Below, piece by piece: positions 39,401 to 47,621 of a DNA stretch of 64,000 bases. The stretch lies in contig NZ_LGEA01000099.1 of the NCBI RefSeq assembly GCF_001280065.1, positions 1-64,000 of the forward strand. The letters are read 5' to 3'. The notes below the pieces were generated by a model. It saw nothing but the letters and a program-made list of their open reading frames with translations, was not told the origin of the DNA and did no database searches. Both the position numbers and the translations under genes were made by a program. The stretch is from Streptomyces sp. NRRL B-1140 (GTDB taxonomy: Bacteria > Actinomycetota > Actinomycetes > Streptomycetales > Streptomycetaceae). The first letter of the stretch is position 1; each line of letters opens with the position of its first letter.

Positions 39401-39670
39401 CTGCGTTCGATCACCCAGTGGCGGCGGCCCGATCGCTCGCTGGCCTCGATGGACTCCGTGCGGCCCGTGATGCCACCGCTGGTGCCGCGCGGGGTCGACA
39501 CGCTGCCCCACGCCTGGAGTCGATGAGGAGCTCGCTCAGGCCGGGCAGCTCGGCGGCGATGCCGACCGGGCGGCGAGGCGGCACGCCCGCTGAGGGGGTG
39601 GTCCGGCGTGGGCCGGGGACCGGCTCCGGCCCGGCGGGGCGGGCGCGACCGGCAGCGAGCGGCCCGGCCG

Positions 39671-39991
39671 TCAGCTGTCCAGCTCCTCCTCGACCGGCGG
39701 TTTCGGCACCTCGCGCAGATGCTGGGACTGTCCCGGCCTGCCGCCCGCCCGGGCCTGCTCGGCTCGCTGTGCCGGGCTCAGCCCGAGGTCGGAGTCGGGG
39801 TCCACGCGGACCGAACGGGCCACCTCCTCGCGGTTGGCGTACTGCTCGGCCGGGATGCCGCGCAGCGCCTTGACGACCTCCGGCGCGGCGCCCGAACGGC
39901 TCGCCGCTTCGATCAGCTCGTCCTTGCCGGCGGGGAAGTCGACATCCTTGATGGCCTTCACCACGTCCCGGGCGCTCGTACTGTGAGTCAT
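39671..39991 (-). CDS. DUF2795-domain protein
   Basis: This 106-residue protein has a DUF2795 domain in the first 60 residues (VVKAIKDVDFPAGKDELIEAASRSGAAPEVVKALRGIPAEQYANREEVARSV split over two helices and a short strand), followed by a polar tail ending PKPPVEEELDS. The family is small, helical and of unknown function, common in Streptomyces. ATG 39991 has GGGAGAACGGGCC before it. Confidence 0.82.
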   Translation of the reverse strand: MTHSTSARDVVKAIKDVDFPAGKDELIEAASRSGAAPEVVKALRGIPAEQYANREEVARSVRVDPDSDLGLSPAQRAEQARAGGRPGQSQHLREVPKPPVEEELDS

Positions 39992-40211
39992 GGCCCGTTC
40001 TCCCTCATCGGACTCCGGAATCCTGGTCCACCCAGGTAACCGGCAGGGGTCGCTCACTCACCTCCTTCGCCCGCGGGATTTTCCCCCCGGTTTGCCGGTC
40101 TGGGCCGGACCCTGCCCGGCAGGGTTCGGCAGTCGGCCGTGGGGTGCCGCCGGCGCTGCCCCGTGGAAGGCTGCCCCTCCGGCGGGAGTAGCGGTGGTTC
40201 GTCCAGTGGCG

Positions 40212-40376
40212 CTAGGCGTCGTCGCCCCGTTCGCCCTCGGCCTGGGACGGCTCGCTCCGGGGGACGTCCGGGTGCCGTTCCATTGCGGTACGCTCGCCCG
40301 TCTCCTCCCGCTCGCCCTCGGCCTGCGAGGGTGTGCGCGAGTACCAGGCGTCGTAATCAGGGGCTCCGGATTTCAT
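40212..40376 (-). CDS. Small acidic hypothetical protein, 54 residues
   Basis: It reads MKSGAPDYDAWYSRTPSQAE from ATG 40376 and ends at TAG 40212-40214 with PSQAEGERGDDA. The motif PSQAEGER occurs twice (about residues 16-23 and 43-50), an internal duplication. A GGAGG sequence 4-9 bases upstream supports the start. I recall similar short Streptomyces proteins beginning MKSGAPDYDAW, with no known function. The sequence is hydrophilic and lacks a signal peptide. Confidence 0.6.
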   Translation of the reverse strand: MKSGAPDYDAWYSRTPSQAEGEREETGERTAMERHPDVPRSEPSQAEGERGDDA

Positions 40377-40491
40377 GACGGGCCTCCTTCGCCGCTCGCG
40401 TCCATCCTCCCAGCTTGTCCGAGGCCTCCGCGACGTGCCCCGTGTCGGCCTCGCTGCGCTGCGCCTCTTGCAGCGCCCGGGTGTGAGCCAT
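40357..40491 (-). CDS. Possible small protein, 44 residues, overlapping the next gene start
   Basis: ATG 40491 opens MAHTRALQEAQRSEADTGHV and stops at 40357-40359, overlapping the start of the 54-residue gene by 20 bp. It is polar and helical with balanced charge. There is no domain match, and the start has only a weak ribosome binding site. Overlap and codon pattern make translational coupling possible, but this is a weak call. Confidence 0.3.
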   Translation of the reverse strand: MAHTRALQEAQRSEADTGHVAEASDKLGGWTRAAKEARHEIRSP

Positions 40492-40523
40492 GACCCGCAC
40501 GCGGGCGAAGGCGGAGTGCGACG

Positions 40524-41186
40524 TCAGCCGCCGGCCACGGCGCGTACCGCCTCCTCGACCGGGGTGGACCCGCTGATCAGCTCGAGGATGCGCCCGGCGG
40601 TCCTGGGCTCGTGGAGCAGGGCGGCGAGCACCGCAGCCACGTCCTCGCGCGGCACCCGGCCGCGGCCCGTGTGCTCGGCGAGCGTGACGCGGCCGCTACC
40701 GGGGTCGTCGGTCAGCGTCCCCGGGCGCAGAATCGTCCAGTCCAGTCCCGGACGGGAGGCGATGTCGGCGTCCGCCTCGCCCTTGGCCCTCAGGTAGGCG
40801 GCGAACACCGGGTCGGTGCCGGGCGGCGGCGGACTGTCCACGCCCATCGCGGAGATCACCAGGAAGCGGCGCACCCCGGCGCGCTCGGCCGCGTCGGCGA
40901 GGAGGATGGCCGCATTCCGGTCCACCGTCTGCTTGCGGGCCGCGCCGCTGCCCGGTCCAGCGCCCGCTGCGAACAGTGCCGCGTCGGCACCGCCGAGGTG
41001 GCCGGCCACCTCGTCCAGCGAGGCGTGCTCCAGGTCGCACACCACCGGTTCCGCACCGTCCGCGCGCAGGTCGTCGGCGTGGTCCGGGTTGCGAATCAAC
41101 CCTGTGATGTTGTCGCCGCGCGCCGAGAGCAGCCGGGTCAGCCGGCGCGCGATCTTTCCGTGTCCACCCGCGATCACCATGTGCAT
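40524..41186 (-). CDS. Atypical SDR, NAD(P)-binding protein
   Basis: This 220-residue Rossmann-fold protein begins MHMVIAGGHGKIARRLTRLL with the nucleotide loop GGHGKIA, and has an atypical-SDR centre VRRFLVISAMGV and a following AYLRAKGEADADI where the usual YxxxK is replaced by YLRAK. Such proteins bind NAD(P)H and are used as reductases, epimerases or redox sensors. The ATG at 41186 gives a standard length. It follows the UvrA-like gene on the same strand by 174 bp. Role unknown. Confidence 0.85.
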   Translation of the reverse strand: MHMVIAGGHGKIARRLTRLLSARGDNITGLIRNPDHADDLRADGAEPVVCDLEHASLDEVAGHLGGADAALFAAGAGPGSGAARKQTVDRNAAILLADAAERAGVRRFLVISAMGVDSPPPPGTDPVFAAYLRAKGEADADIASRPGLDWTILRPGTLTDDPGSGRVTLAEHTGRGRVPREDVAAVLAALLHEPRTAGRILELISGSTPVEEAVRAVAGG

Positions 41187-41360
41187 GGGGTCATTCTTGC
41201 CACAGGCGACCGCTCACGCCGGGTTGCGGGACCGCCGCGGCAGGTCGGGTCCCGCGGTTGCCGCAAAGTCGGCGTACTCGGGCACCGCGCTGGTGCGCGA
41301 GACCACCCGGCCACGGGTCGCACCACAGGTGCTCGGGGATTCGCGATCGCGATTCTGTCG

Positions 41361-43829
41361 TCAGGAGCGCGCGAGCCGGGCCGCGAGATAGGGCGCGGTG
41401 GCGCTGCGGCGGGCCCTCGCCACCTTGGTCGGCGGGCCCGCCGCGACCACCCGCCCGCCCGCGTCACCGCCGCCCGGCCCGAGGTCGATGATCCAGTCGG
41501 CGGTGGCGATCGTGGCCAGGTCGTGCTCGACGACGACGACCGTGTTGCCGGCGTCGACAAGCCGGTGCAACTGTCGCAGCAGCAGCGCGATGTCCGAGGG
41601 GTGCAGCCCCGCCGTCGGCTCGTCGAGCAGGTAGAGCGCGTGCCCGCGGCGGGCTCGCTGCAGTTCGGTGGCCAGTTTGATGCGTTGCGCCTCACCACCG
41701 CTGAGTTCCGTCGCGGGCTGGCCCAGCCGCAGGTATCCCAGGCCCACCTCGCGCAACGTCTCCAGACTGCGGGAGGCGGCCGGGACGTCGGACAGAACCT
41801 TGGCGGCGGCGTCGACGGACAGCGCCAGCACTTCCGCGATGTTCTTGCCGCGGTAGGTGACTTCCAGCGTTTCGGCGTTGTACCGGGCGCCCTGGCAGGT
41901 CGGGCACGGCGCGTAGGTGCCCGGCAGGAACAGCAGTTCCACCGCGACGAATCCTTCGCCCTGGCAGGTCTCGCACCGCCCTTCGGGCACGTTGAAGGAG
42001 AACCGCCCGGCCGAGTAGCCGCGGGCCCTGGCTTCGTCCGTCGCCGCGTACAGCTTGCGCACCGCGTCGAACATCCCGGTGTACGTGGCCAGGTTGGACC
42101 GGGGAGTCCGGCCGATGGGCCGCTGGTCGACCAGGACCAGCCGGTCGAACGACTCGACCCCCGACGCGTCCTGGACGTCGACCTCCAGCTGCGCCTCGTC
42201 GGGCTCCTCGGGTACGAGTCCGAGGTGGCCGCGGACGACCTCGGCGAGTACCTGTGTCACCAGCGTCGACTTGCCGGAATCGGACACGCCCGTCACCGCC
42301 GTCAGTACGCAGAGCGGTACGTCGACGGACACGTCGTGCAGATTGTGGCGGGAGACGCCGCGCAGGTGCAGCCAGCCGTGCGGTGTGCGCGGGCGGTGAT
42401 CGACCGGTCGGGCGCGCCCGAACAGGTACTGGCTCGTGGCTGACTCCCCCACCTGCTCAAGACCGGCGACCGGGCCGCTGTACAGCACGCGCCCGCCGCC
42501 CTCGCCCGCACCGGGGCCGATGTCGACCACCCAGTCCGCCCGCCGTACGACGTCCATGTCGTGCTCCACGACGAACAGCGAGTTGCCCGCCGCCTTGAGA
42601 CGGTCCAGCACGTCCAGCAGCGGCTCCGCGTCAGCCGGGTGCAGGCCCGCGGAGGGTTCGTCGAGGACGTAGACGACGCCGAACAGCCCCGAGCGCAGCT
42701 GGGTGGCGATCCGCAGGCGCTGCGCCTCGCCGGGCGACAGGGTCGTCGAGCGGCGCCCGAGGCTGAGATATCCCAGGCCCAGGTCGAGCAGTACCTCGAT
42801 CCGTGCGACCAGATCGCCGCAGATCCGGACGGCGACCTCGGTCGTCTCCCCGGATCGGGCGGTCGACGTGGTGGCGTCGGCCTCGGACCGCCCCGCGACG
42901 GGCCGTAGAAGCGCCACGATCTCGGTGAGCGGCATCGCGTTGATCTCGGCGATGGAACGTCCGGCGAAGGTCACGGCGAGCGCCTCGGGCCGCAGTCCGC
43001 TGCCCCCACACTCGGGGCAGGGCACGCTCCTGACGAACCGGAGCGCCCGTTCGCGCATCTTCTCGCTCTTGGAGTCGGCGAGGACGTGCATGACGTGCTT
43101 GCGGGCACTCCAGAACTTGCCCTGGTAGCCGTAGTCGACGCGGTCCTCCTCCGGCTCGATGTATACGGAGGGCTGCTCGTCCGTGTACAGCAGCCAGTCC
43201 CGGTCCTTCTTCCTGAGCCTGCGCCACGGTCGGTCGATGTCGATCCCCAGGCCGTTCACGACACTGCGCAGGTTGGCCCCCTGCCAGGCGCCCGGCCAGG
43301 CGGCGATTGCCCCCTCGCGGATGCTCAGCGAAGGGTCCGGGACGAGCAGTTCCTCGGCGACGTCGTGGACGACGCCCAGTCCGTGGCACTCCGGGCAGGC
43401 GCCGGCCGCGGTGTTGGGTGAGAACGACTCGGCTTCCAGCCGTGCGGCCCCGGACGGATAGGTGCCGGCGCGGGAGTACAGCATGCGCAGCAGATTGGAC
43501 AGCGTGGTGATGGTGCCGACCGTCGAGCGCGAGCTGGGCGACCCGCGTCGCTGCTGCAGGGCCACGGCGGGTGGCAGTCCGGTGATTTCCTGCACGTGCG
43601 GTGCGCCGACCTGTTGCAACAGCCTTCGGGCGTACGGTGCCACGGACTCGAAGTAGCGCCGCTGGGCCTCCGCGTAGAGCGTGCCGAACGCGAGCGAGGA
43701 CTTGCCCGAACCGGAGATGCCGGTGAAGGCGACCATGGCGTCCCGCGGAACGTCGACATCGATGTTCCGCAGGTTGTTCTCACTGGCGCCCCGGACATGC
43801 ACGAAGGGGTCGGTCGCGTCCTTGTTCAC
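41361..43829 (-). CDS. UvrA-like ABC ATPase, compact class II type
   Basis: This encodes 822 residues, against about 940-950 for housekeeping UvrA. It has two ABC ATPase halves: Walker A GISGSGKSS (37-45) and GVSDSGKST, and signature loops LSPGEAQR and LSGGEAQR. Zinc-type CxxC clusters read CPECHGLG, CPECGGSG, CETCQGEG and CPTCQGAR. The shorter length suggests that the UvrB-binding and insertion regions are reduced, as in class II UvrA or DrrC-like proteins that confer resistance to DNA-binding drugs. PBD clusters commonly carry such a gene. It lies 3.8 kb from the first cluster gene, making it a self-resistance candidate. GTG 43829 is the start. Confidence 0.88.
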   Translation of the reverse strand: MNKDATDPFVHVRGASENNLRNIDVDVPRDAMVAFTGISGSGKSSLAFGTLYAEAQRRYFESVAPYARRLLQQVGAPHVQEITGLPPAVALQQRRGSPSSRSTVGTITTLSNLLRMLYSRAGTYPSGAARLEAESFSPNTAAGACPECHGLGVVHDVAEELLVPDPSLSIREGAIAAWPGAWQGANLRSVVNGLGIDIDRPWRRLRKKDRDWLLYTDEQPSVYIEPEEDRVDYGYQGKFWSARKHVMHVLADSKSEKMRERALRFVRSVPCPECGGSGLRPEALAVTFAGRSIAEINAMPLTEIVALLRPVAGRSEADATTSTARSGETTEVAVRICGDLVARIEVLLDLGLGYLSLGRRSTTLSPGEAQRLRIATQLRSGLFGVVYVLDEPSAGLHPADAEPLLDVLDRLKAAGNSLFVVEHDMDVVRRADWVVDIGPGAGEGGGRVLYSGPVAGLEQVGESATSQYLFGRARPVDHRPRTPHGWLHLRGVSRHNLHDVSVDVPLCVLTAVTGVSDSGKSTLVTQVLAEVVRGHLGLVPEEPDEAQLEVDVQDASGVESFDRLVLVDQRPIGRTPRSNLATYTGMFDAVRKLYAATDEARARGYSAGRFSFNVPEGRCETCQGEGFVAVELLFLPGTYAPCPTCQGARYNAETLEVTYRGKNIAEVLALSVDAAAKVLSDVPAASRSLETLREVGLGYLRLGQPATELSGGEAQRIKLATELQRARRGHALYLLDEPTAGLHPSDIALLLRQLHRLVDAGNTVVVVEHDLATIATADWIIDLGPGGGDAGGRVVAAGPPTKVARARRSATAPYLAARLARS

Positions 43830-44251
43830 CGTTCCTGATTACCTGATCGCGCCGGGAACCGCGCGACAGGCGCCGTCACCGGGCCCCGCACGCCGACATG
43901 CGCAGGGCACTGCTGGAGAGCAGGCGCGCGGCGATGCTCATGGAGAGCCACGTCCTGCGGCCCGACGGCCGTTTCGTCCCCGAGGCCGAGCGGTTCGCCG
44001 AGGCCCTGGAGGCGAACACCGCAAAGGCAGCAGTCGCCATGCGCGAGCACACAGCGCCTCACGCTTCCTGCCGAGAGCATCCCGCAACCGGATCGTGTAC
44101 GAGTGCGGGCAACGAGACGGTCTCGAACAACCGCATTCCTTGGAGAACGACCCCATCCCACGGGCAAGCTGTCGAGCCACGCCTCAAGCCTTCCGAGTAG
44201 GGCGATGGGCAGCGCAGGAGGCCCCTGCTGTGGGTGCAGGTCAGCAAGCCG
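43830..44251. other. Stretch with one doubtful reading frame
   Basis: ATG at 43898 opens a plus-strand frame with a plausible helical part (MLMESHVLRPDGRF, then EAERFAEALEANTAKAAVAM) that loses coding character after about residue 60. It could be another gene remnant or chance. Nothing else supports a gene here. Confidence 0.3.
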
Positions 44252-44284
44252 CCCTGCCTGCTTTCTGCAGGTCAAGGGCGGTCT
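44252..44284 (+). repeat. 33-bp direct repeat, copy 2
   Basis: It is identical to 32363-32395 except for one base (TTTCTG instead of TTTGTG), with the same hairpin-forming centre. It lies 166 bp upstream of the secreted fibronectin-III protein gene. Confidence 0.75.
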
Positions 44285-44389
44285 TCGGAGCGTACAACGA
44301 TTCGCATGTGCGGTCAGCTGTCCCCAGGTGTTTCAGGACTCACACTGACCGTTGCCGGTCCTCACTACAACCCCCCGCCCTTCCCGAAG

Positions 44390-44438
44390 GTCTGGGTCGG
44401 CGGTGGGAAGACACCGTCTTCCCACCGCCGACCCAGAC
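44390..44438 (+). promoter_or_regulatory. Perfect 23-bp inverted repeat immediately before a ribosome binding site
   Basis: Two arms of 23 bp (44390-44412 and 44416-44438) are exact complements with a 3-base spacer. The ribosome binding site AAGGAAGG follows at 44441-44448 and the ATG at 44450. Such a hairpin could block or tune translation, bind a dimeric regulator, or act as an intrinsic attenuator; there is no T-run. Confidence 0.8.
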
Positions 44439-44449
44439 AGAAGGAAGGC

Positions 44450-46525
44450 ATGAACCGAGCCACTCGTGCGTCCGCCCTCGCCGCGACCACCGTCCTCGCG
44501 ACGACCGGAACCCTGCTCACGTGCACGTCCGCCGCCGGTGCCGCCACGGCGACCGTGACCTGTAAGGCGCCCGTCTTCAAACGGCAGTTCTACGCGAACA
44601 CGACCTTCTCCGGTACGCCGAAGAAGACCGACTGCGATTCGAAGATTGATCAGAACTGGGGCACCGGCGCCCCCGCCGCCGGGCTGCCCGGCGACCACTT
44701 CGGCGTGCGCTGGACGGTCACCCGGGACTTCGGCTCCGGCGGCCCGTTCTCGATCCCCGTCGCGACCCGCGACGGCCTGCGCGTCTACCTCGACGGCACG
44801 CGCAAGGTCGACATCTGGAAGAACGTCTCGACGACCCAGACGAAGACCGTCAACATCACCGTCCCATCCGGGACGCACACCCTCCGCTTCGACTTCGTCA
44901 ACTGGACGGGCGCCGCGAACGTCAAGGCGGACTACCTGCCCCGCACGTCCGCCACCGTCGACACGGTCAAGCCCCTCGTGCCCACCGGTACCTCCCTCAC
45001 GTACGACTCCTCGTACCAGGCCGACTTCAGCTGGACGGCCAACAGGGAGATGGACCTCGCGGGCTACCGCGTGTACCGCCGGCTCCAGGGCACCTCGTAC
45101 GGCACCAAGCCGCTGGCCACGACGACCTCCACCTCGTACACGGACACCACGCTGCCGAAGAACGGCGCGGTCTACTACTACGAGGTCCGCGCCTTCGACA
45201 AGGCGGGCAACGAGTCCGCGGGCACGGCGGACAAGTCCGTCACCACCGTCGACGAGAGCGCTCCCGCGGCGCCGAAGGGGGTCGAGGATGCCTGGAAGCC
45301 CGACTACTCCGAGAAGGTCGGCCTTTCCTGGTACGGGAACACCGAGGCGGACCTCGCCGGGTACAACGTGTACCGCTCCACCACCGGCAGCCCGGTCGCG
45401 CTCACCGCGGCGAACCGGCTGAACGGCGACAAGCCGCTCACCTCCTCCTGGTACCAGGGGCCGCTGCCGCTGACCGGGCACACGTACTACTACGTCGTCA
45501 CGGCGGTCGACACGCACGGCAACGAGTCGGCGGCTTCCGGCACGGCGGAGTTCTACACGCGGGACAAGACGGGCCCCGTGGACACCGCGCACAACGCAAC
45601 GGCGGTCGAGGACGAGCGCGGGGTCACGCTGACATGGGACAAGTCCGAGACCACCAGCGAGGACTTCGTCGGGTACACGGTCCTGCGCCATGACAAGCCG
45701 CGCACGGAGCCCGGGCGCACGAGCGTGGAGGTCGCCAAGGGCGTCCGGGGCACGTCCTTCACGGACGCGGCCCCGCCGCCGGGCGCCACGTACCACTACT
45801 CGGTCGTGGCTGTGGACGACGCCGGGAACGGGGGCACCCCCTCCGTCGAGATGCCGGTCGCGGTCGCCGGAAACAGCACGCCGCCGCCCCCGGTGACGGG
45901 CACGACCGCCACCGCCCAGGAGGACGGCGTCTCGCTGAGCTGGGACGCCAGTGACGATCCCGGTCTCGACCACTACCGCGTCCTGCGGGGCACCCTCGTC
46001 GACGGCGAGTGGGTCTACAAGCCGCTCGTCGACACCTGGACCCTCAAGCCCAAGGAGTTCACGCAGACCCACCACCTCGACCGTATGGCCGCCGACGGTG
46101 AGCAGTTCCGCTACAGCGTCATCGCCGTCGACCAGTACGGCAACCAGCTCACCGTCGAGACCGGGGCCCCCGTCCAGGACGTCACCGAGCTCGACCTGCG
46201 CCCTGACGCCGACGCGGGCCCCGCCGTGGGCGACACCCCGATCGGCCACCTCTACGGCGACGTGAACGGCTGGGTCGCCTGGTGGCTGGGCAGCGACACG
46301 GGCGCCAACGGCAGCAAGGTGACCGGCTTCACCGTCTACCGCTGGAACCGGTCGACCCACGTCTTCGACAAGGTTGACGTCCAGACGCGCGGTGACAGCA
46401 CCAGTTGGTCGTACGTGGACACCGCCCGGCCCAAGGGAACGACCTCGTACTACCGCGTGACGGCCACCCTCGCGGACGGCACGGAGACGGCCGCCCGCGA
46501 GATGGCGTTCGCCTCGGAGAACTAG
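44450..46525 (+). CDS. Secreted PA14/fibronectin type III multidomain protein
   Basis: This encodes 691 residues. It has a Sec signal peptide (about 1-34, ending SAAGAAT) and a PA14-like beta domain (about 40-160, with RQFYANTTFSG and DGLRVYLDGTRKVDIW). About five fibronectin type III repeats follow, recognisable from AGYRVYRR, AGYNVYRS, VGYTVLRH, LDHYRVLRG and TGFTVYRW, each followed by a YYY/YY strand. No catalytic motif or membrane anchor is visible. It probably binds carbohydrate or surface polymers. ATG 44450 follows AAGGAAGG and the palindrome. A classic terminator follows. A link to the adjacent PBD cluster is unproven. Confidence 0.88.
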   Translation: MNRATRASALAATTVLATTGTLLTCTSAAGAATATVTCKAPVFKRQFYANTTFSGTPKKTDCDSKIDQNWGTGAPAAGLPGDHFGVRWTVTRDFGSGGPFSIPVATRDGLRVYLDGTRKVDIWKNVSTTQTKTVNITVPSGTHTLRFDFVNWTGAANVKADYLPRTSATVDTVKPLVPTGTSLTYDSSYQADFSWTANREMDLAGYRVYRRLQGTSYGTKPLATTTSTSYTDTTLPKNGAVYYYEVRAFDKAGNESAGTADKSVTTVDESAPAAPKGVEDAWKPDYSEKVGLSWYGNTEADLAGYNVYRSTTGSPVALTAANRLNGDKPLTSSWYQGPLPLTGHTYYYVVTAVDTHGNESAASGTAEFYTRDKTGPVDTAHNATAVEDERGVTLTWDKSETTSEDFVGYTVLRHDKPRTEPGRTSVEVAKGVRGTSFTDAAPPPGATYHYSVVAVDDAGNGGTPSVEMPVAVAGNSTPPPPVTGTTATAQEDGVSLSWDASDDPGLDHYRVLRGTLVDGEWVYKPLVDTWTLKPKEFTQTHHLDRMAADGEQFRYSVIAVDQYGNQLTVETGAPVQDVTELDLRPDADAGPAVGDTPIGHLYGDVNGWVAWWLGSDTGANGSKVTGFTVYRWNRSTHVFDKVDVQTRGDSTSWSYVDTARPKGTTSYYRVTATLADGTETAAREMAFASEN

Positions 46526-46545
46526 CTCCCGCCAGGGGAAGCAGT

Positions 46546-46589
46546 GGAGGCGCCCGGCCGGAGTTCCCGGCCGGGCGCCTCCTTGTTTT
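46546..46589 (+). terminator. Rho-independent terminator
   Basis: A perfect 16-bp GC-rich stem (46546-46561 and 46567-46582), 5-base loop and TTGTTTT tail follow the fibronectin-III gene stop by 20 bp. Confidence 0.9.
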
Positions 46590-46646
46590 GTGCCGCTGTA
46601 TGCGTCACTCGTCAAGGACGTCGTTCATGCCCGGCGCAACGAGGCA

Positions 46647-46669
46647 CCCCCCGGCGGGACACCGGGGGG
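46647..46669 (-). terminator. Stem-loop after the MarR gene
   Basis: An 8-bp perfect GC stem (CCCCCCGG and CCGGGGGG, 46647-46654 and 46662-46669) sits 2 bp past the stop of the minus-strand MarR gene. Confidence 0.6.
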
Positions 46670-46671
46670 CC

Positions 46672-47136
46672 TTACCGCACCTGGTCGGACTCCATGGCCG
46701 CGGCGACCTTCTCGCAGAGTTCCGCGAACAGGGCGCTCTCGCCCTTGGTGAGGACCGAGGCGGCGACCTGTGCGACGTCGTGGTGGCCCCGGGCGATCCG
46801 GGCGAGGAAGAGGTGCCCCTCGGGGGTGAGGGAGGTGCTCAGCTCGCGCCGGTCCTCGTCGGCGGCCACCTGCGTCACCAGGTTCAGGTCCTTCAGCACG
46901 CGCAGGGCCTTCGACGTGGTCTGCCGGGAGACCTCCAGCACGTCGCTCAGTTCGGAGGGCCGCATGGAGCCGCGCGCCCGCAGGAGTTCGAGGACGTCGT
47001 ACTGGTGCCAGTTGACGCCCTCGGGGTTGACGCGGGACCGGCGTGCGACCAGGAGGCACTGAAGGTGGGTCAGGGCTGCCTGCAGAACGGTCGGTTCCGG
47101 ATGGCGGGTGGGGGTCGAGCCGTCTCGTGGAGTCAT
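46672..47136 (-). CDS. MarR-family transcriptional regulator
   Basis: This encodes 154 residues. The winged helix-turn-helix spans about 42-120, with LLRARGSMRPSELSDVLEVSRQTTSKALRVLKDLNLV as helix-turn-helix and AADEDRRELSTSLTPEGHLF as the wing, including the family DxRR-type motif DEDRRE. MarR dimers usually repress promoters and are released by phenolic or aromatic ligands. The gene is divergent from the first NRPS gene, and an operator-like palindrome overlaps the NRPS promoter, so it is the probable local repressor. ATG 47136 was chosen because it starts just before the conserved first helix; upstream in-frame extension would run far into the promoter region. Confidence 0.88.
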   Translation of the reverse strand: MTPRDGSTPTRHPEPTVLQAALTHLQCLLVARRSRVNPEGVNWHQYDVLELLRARGSMRPSELSDVLEVSRQTTSKALRVLKDLNLVTQVAADEDRRELSTSLTPEGHLFLARIARGHHDVAQVAASVLTKGESALFAELCEKVAAAMESDQVR

Positions 47137-47444
47137 GAGCGCTTCCGGTACGGGGGTAACCGGTGGGGGAGTTACCAAGATATCAAGGGCTCGCCCCCTG
47201 GCCGCCATGGTCCGCCGGAAATGATTTCCCTGAGGACACCATCTGGGGGGCGTGAGGGCCCGAAGCAGGGGTACGGGAGTGCGAGGACCGGCACGGACAC
47301 GTACCGGCCGATCGCACCGAACGGGCACAGAGGACAGAACGGACCGGCACGGAAGCTGGGCGACACACGCCACCCCATGCCGTCCGCCGGCACGCGCGCA
47401 CGACGCACGAAATACCCGCTCAACTCGCTTCACGGCACAGGCGT

Positions 47445-47481
47445 TTGACATCGATGCGAAATCGTGATTAGCATCGATTTC
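47445..47481 (+). promoter_or_regulatory. Promoter of the NRPS operon with overlapping MarR-type operator
   Basis: TTGACA (47445-47450) and TAGCAT (47469-47474) are 18 bp apart and match sigma-70-like -35 and -10 boxes, toward the NRPS gene. Two interleaved perfect inverted repeats cover them: ATCGATGC-N13-GCATCGAT (47450-47478) and GAAATCG-N10-CGATTTC (47458-47481). This is a typical place for a dimeric MarR repressor. The leader to the ATG is about 140 bases. Confidence 0.75.
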
Positions 47482-47621
47482 CAAAAGGAAACCATATGTT
47501 CACCTTTGCACGCTGACCCTGCACCAGCCCGCCTCATATCCTCCCGGGAATGCGCGGTGCGCGTTCCCCAGGAATCGCGGGAGCCCTTCCTCCGGACACC
47601 CACCAGAGGAGATCAGCAATC

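Noticed and set aside
41341..41352. TCGCGATCGCGA palindrome between the UvrA-like and SDR genes
   Set aside because: It is short and expected by chance in GC-rich DNA; there is no associated promoter signal.
32363..44284. An integrative element with attL/attR
   Set aside because: The direct repeats fit, but no integrase, excisionase, replication gene or tRNA end is present, so only the repeat itself is reported.
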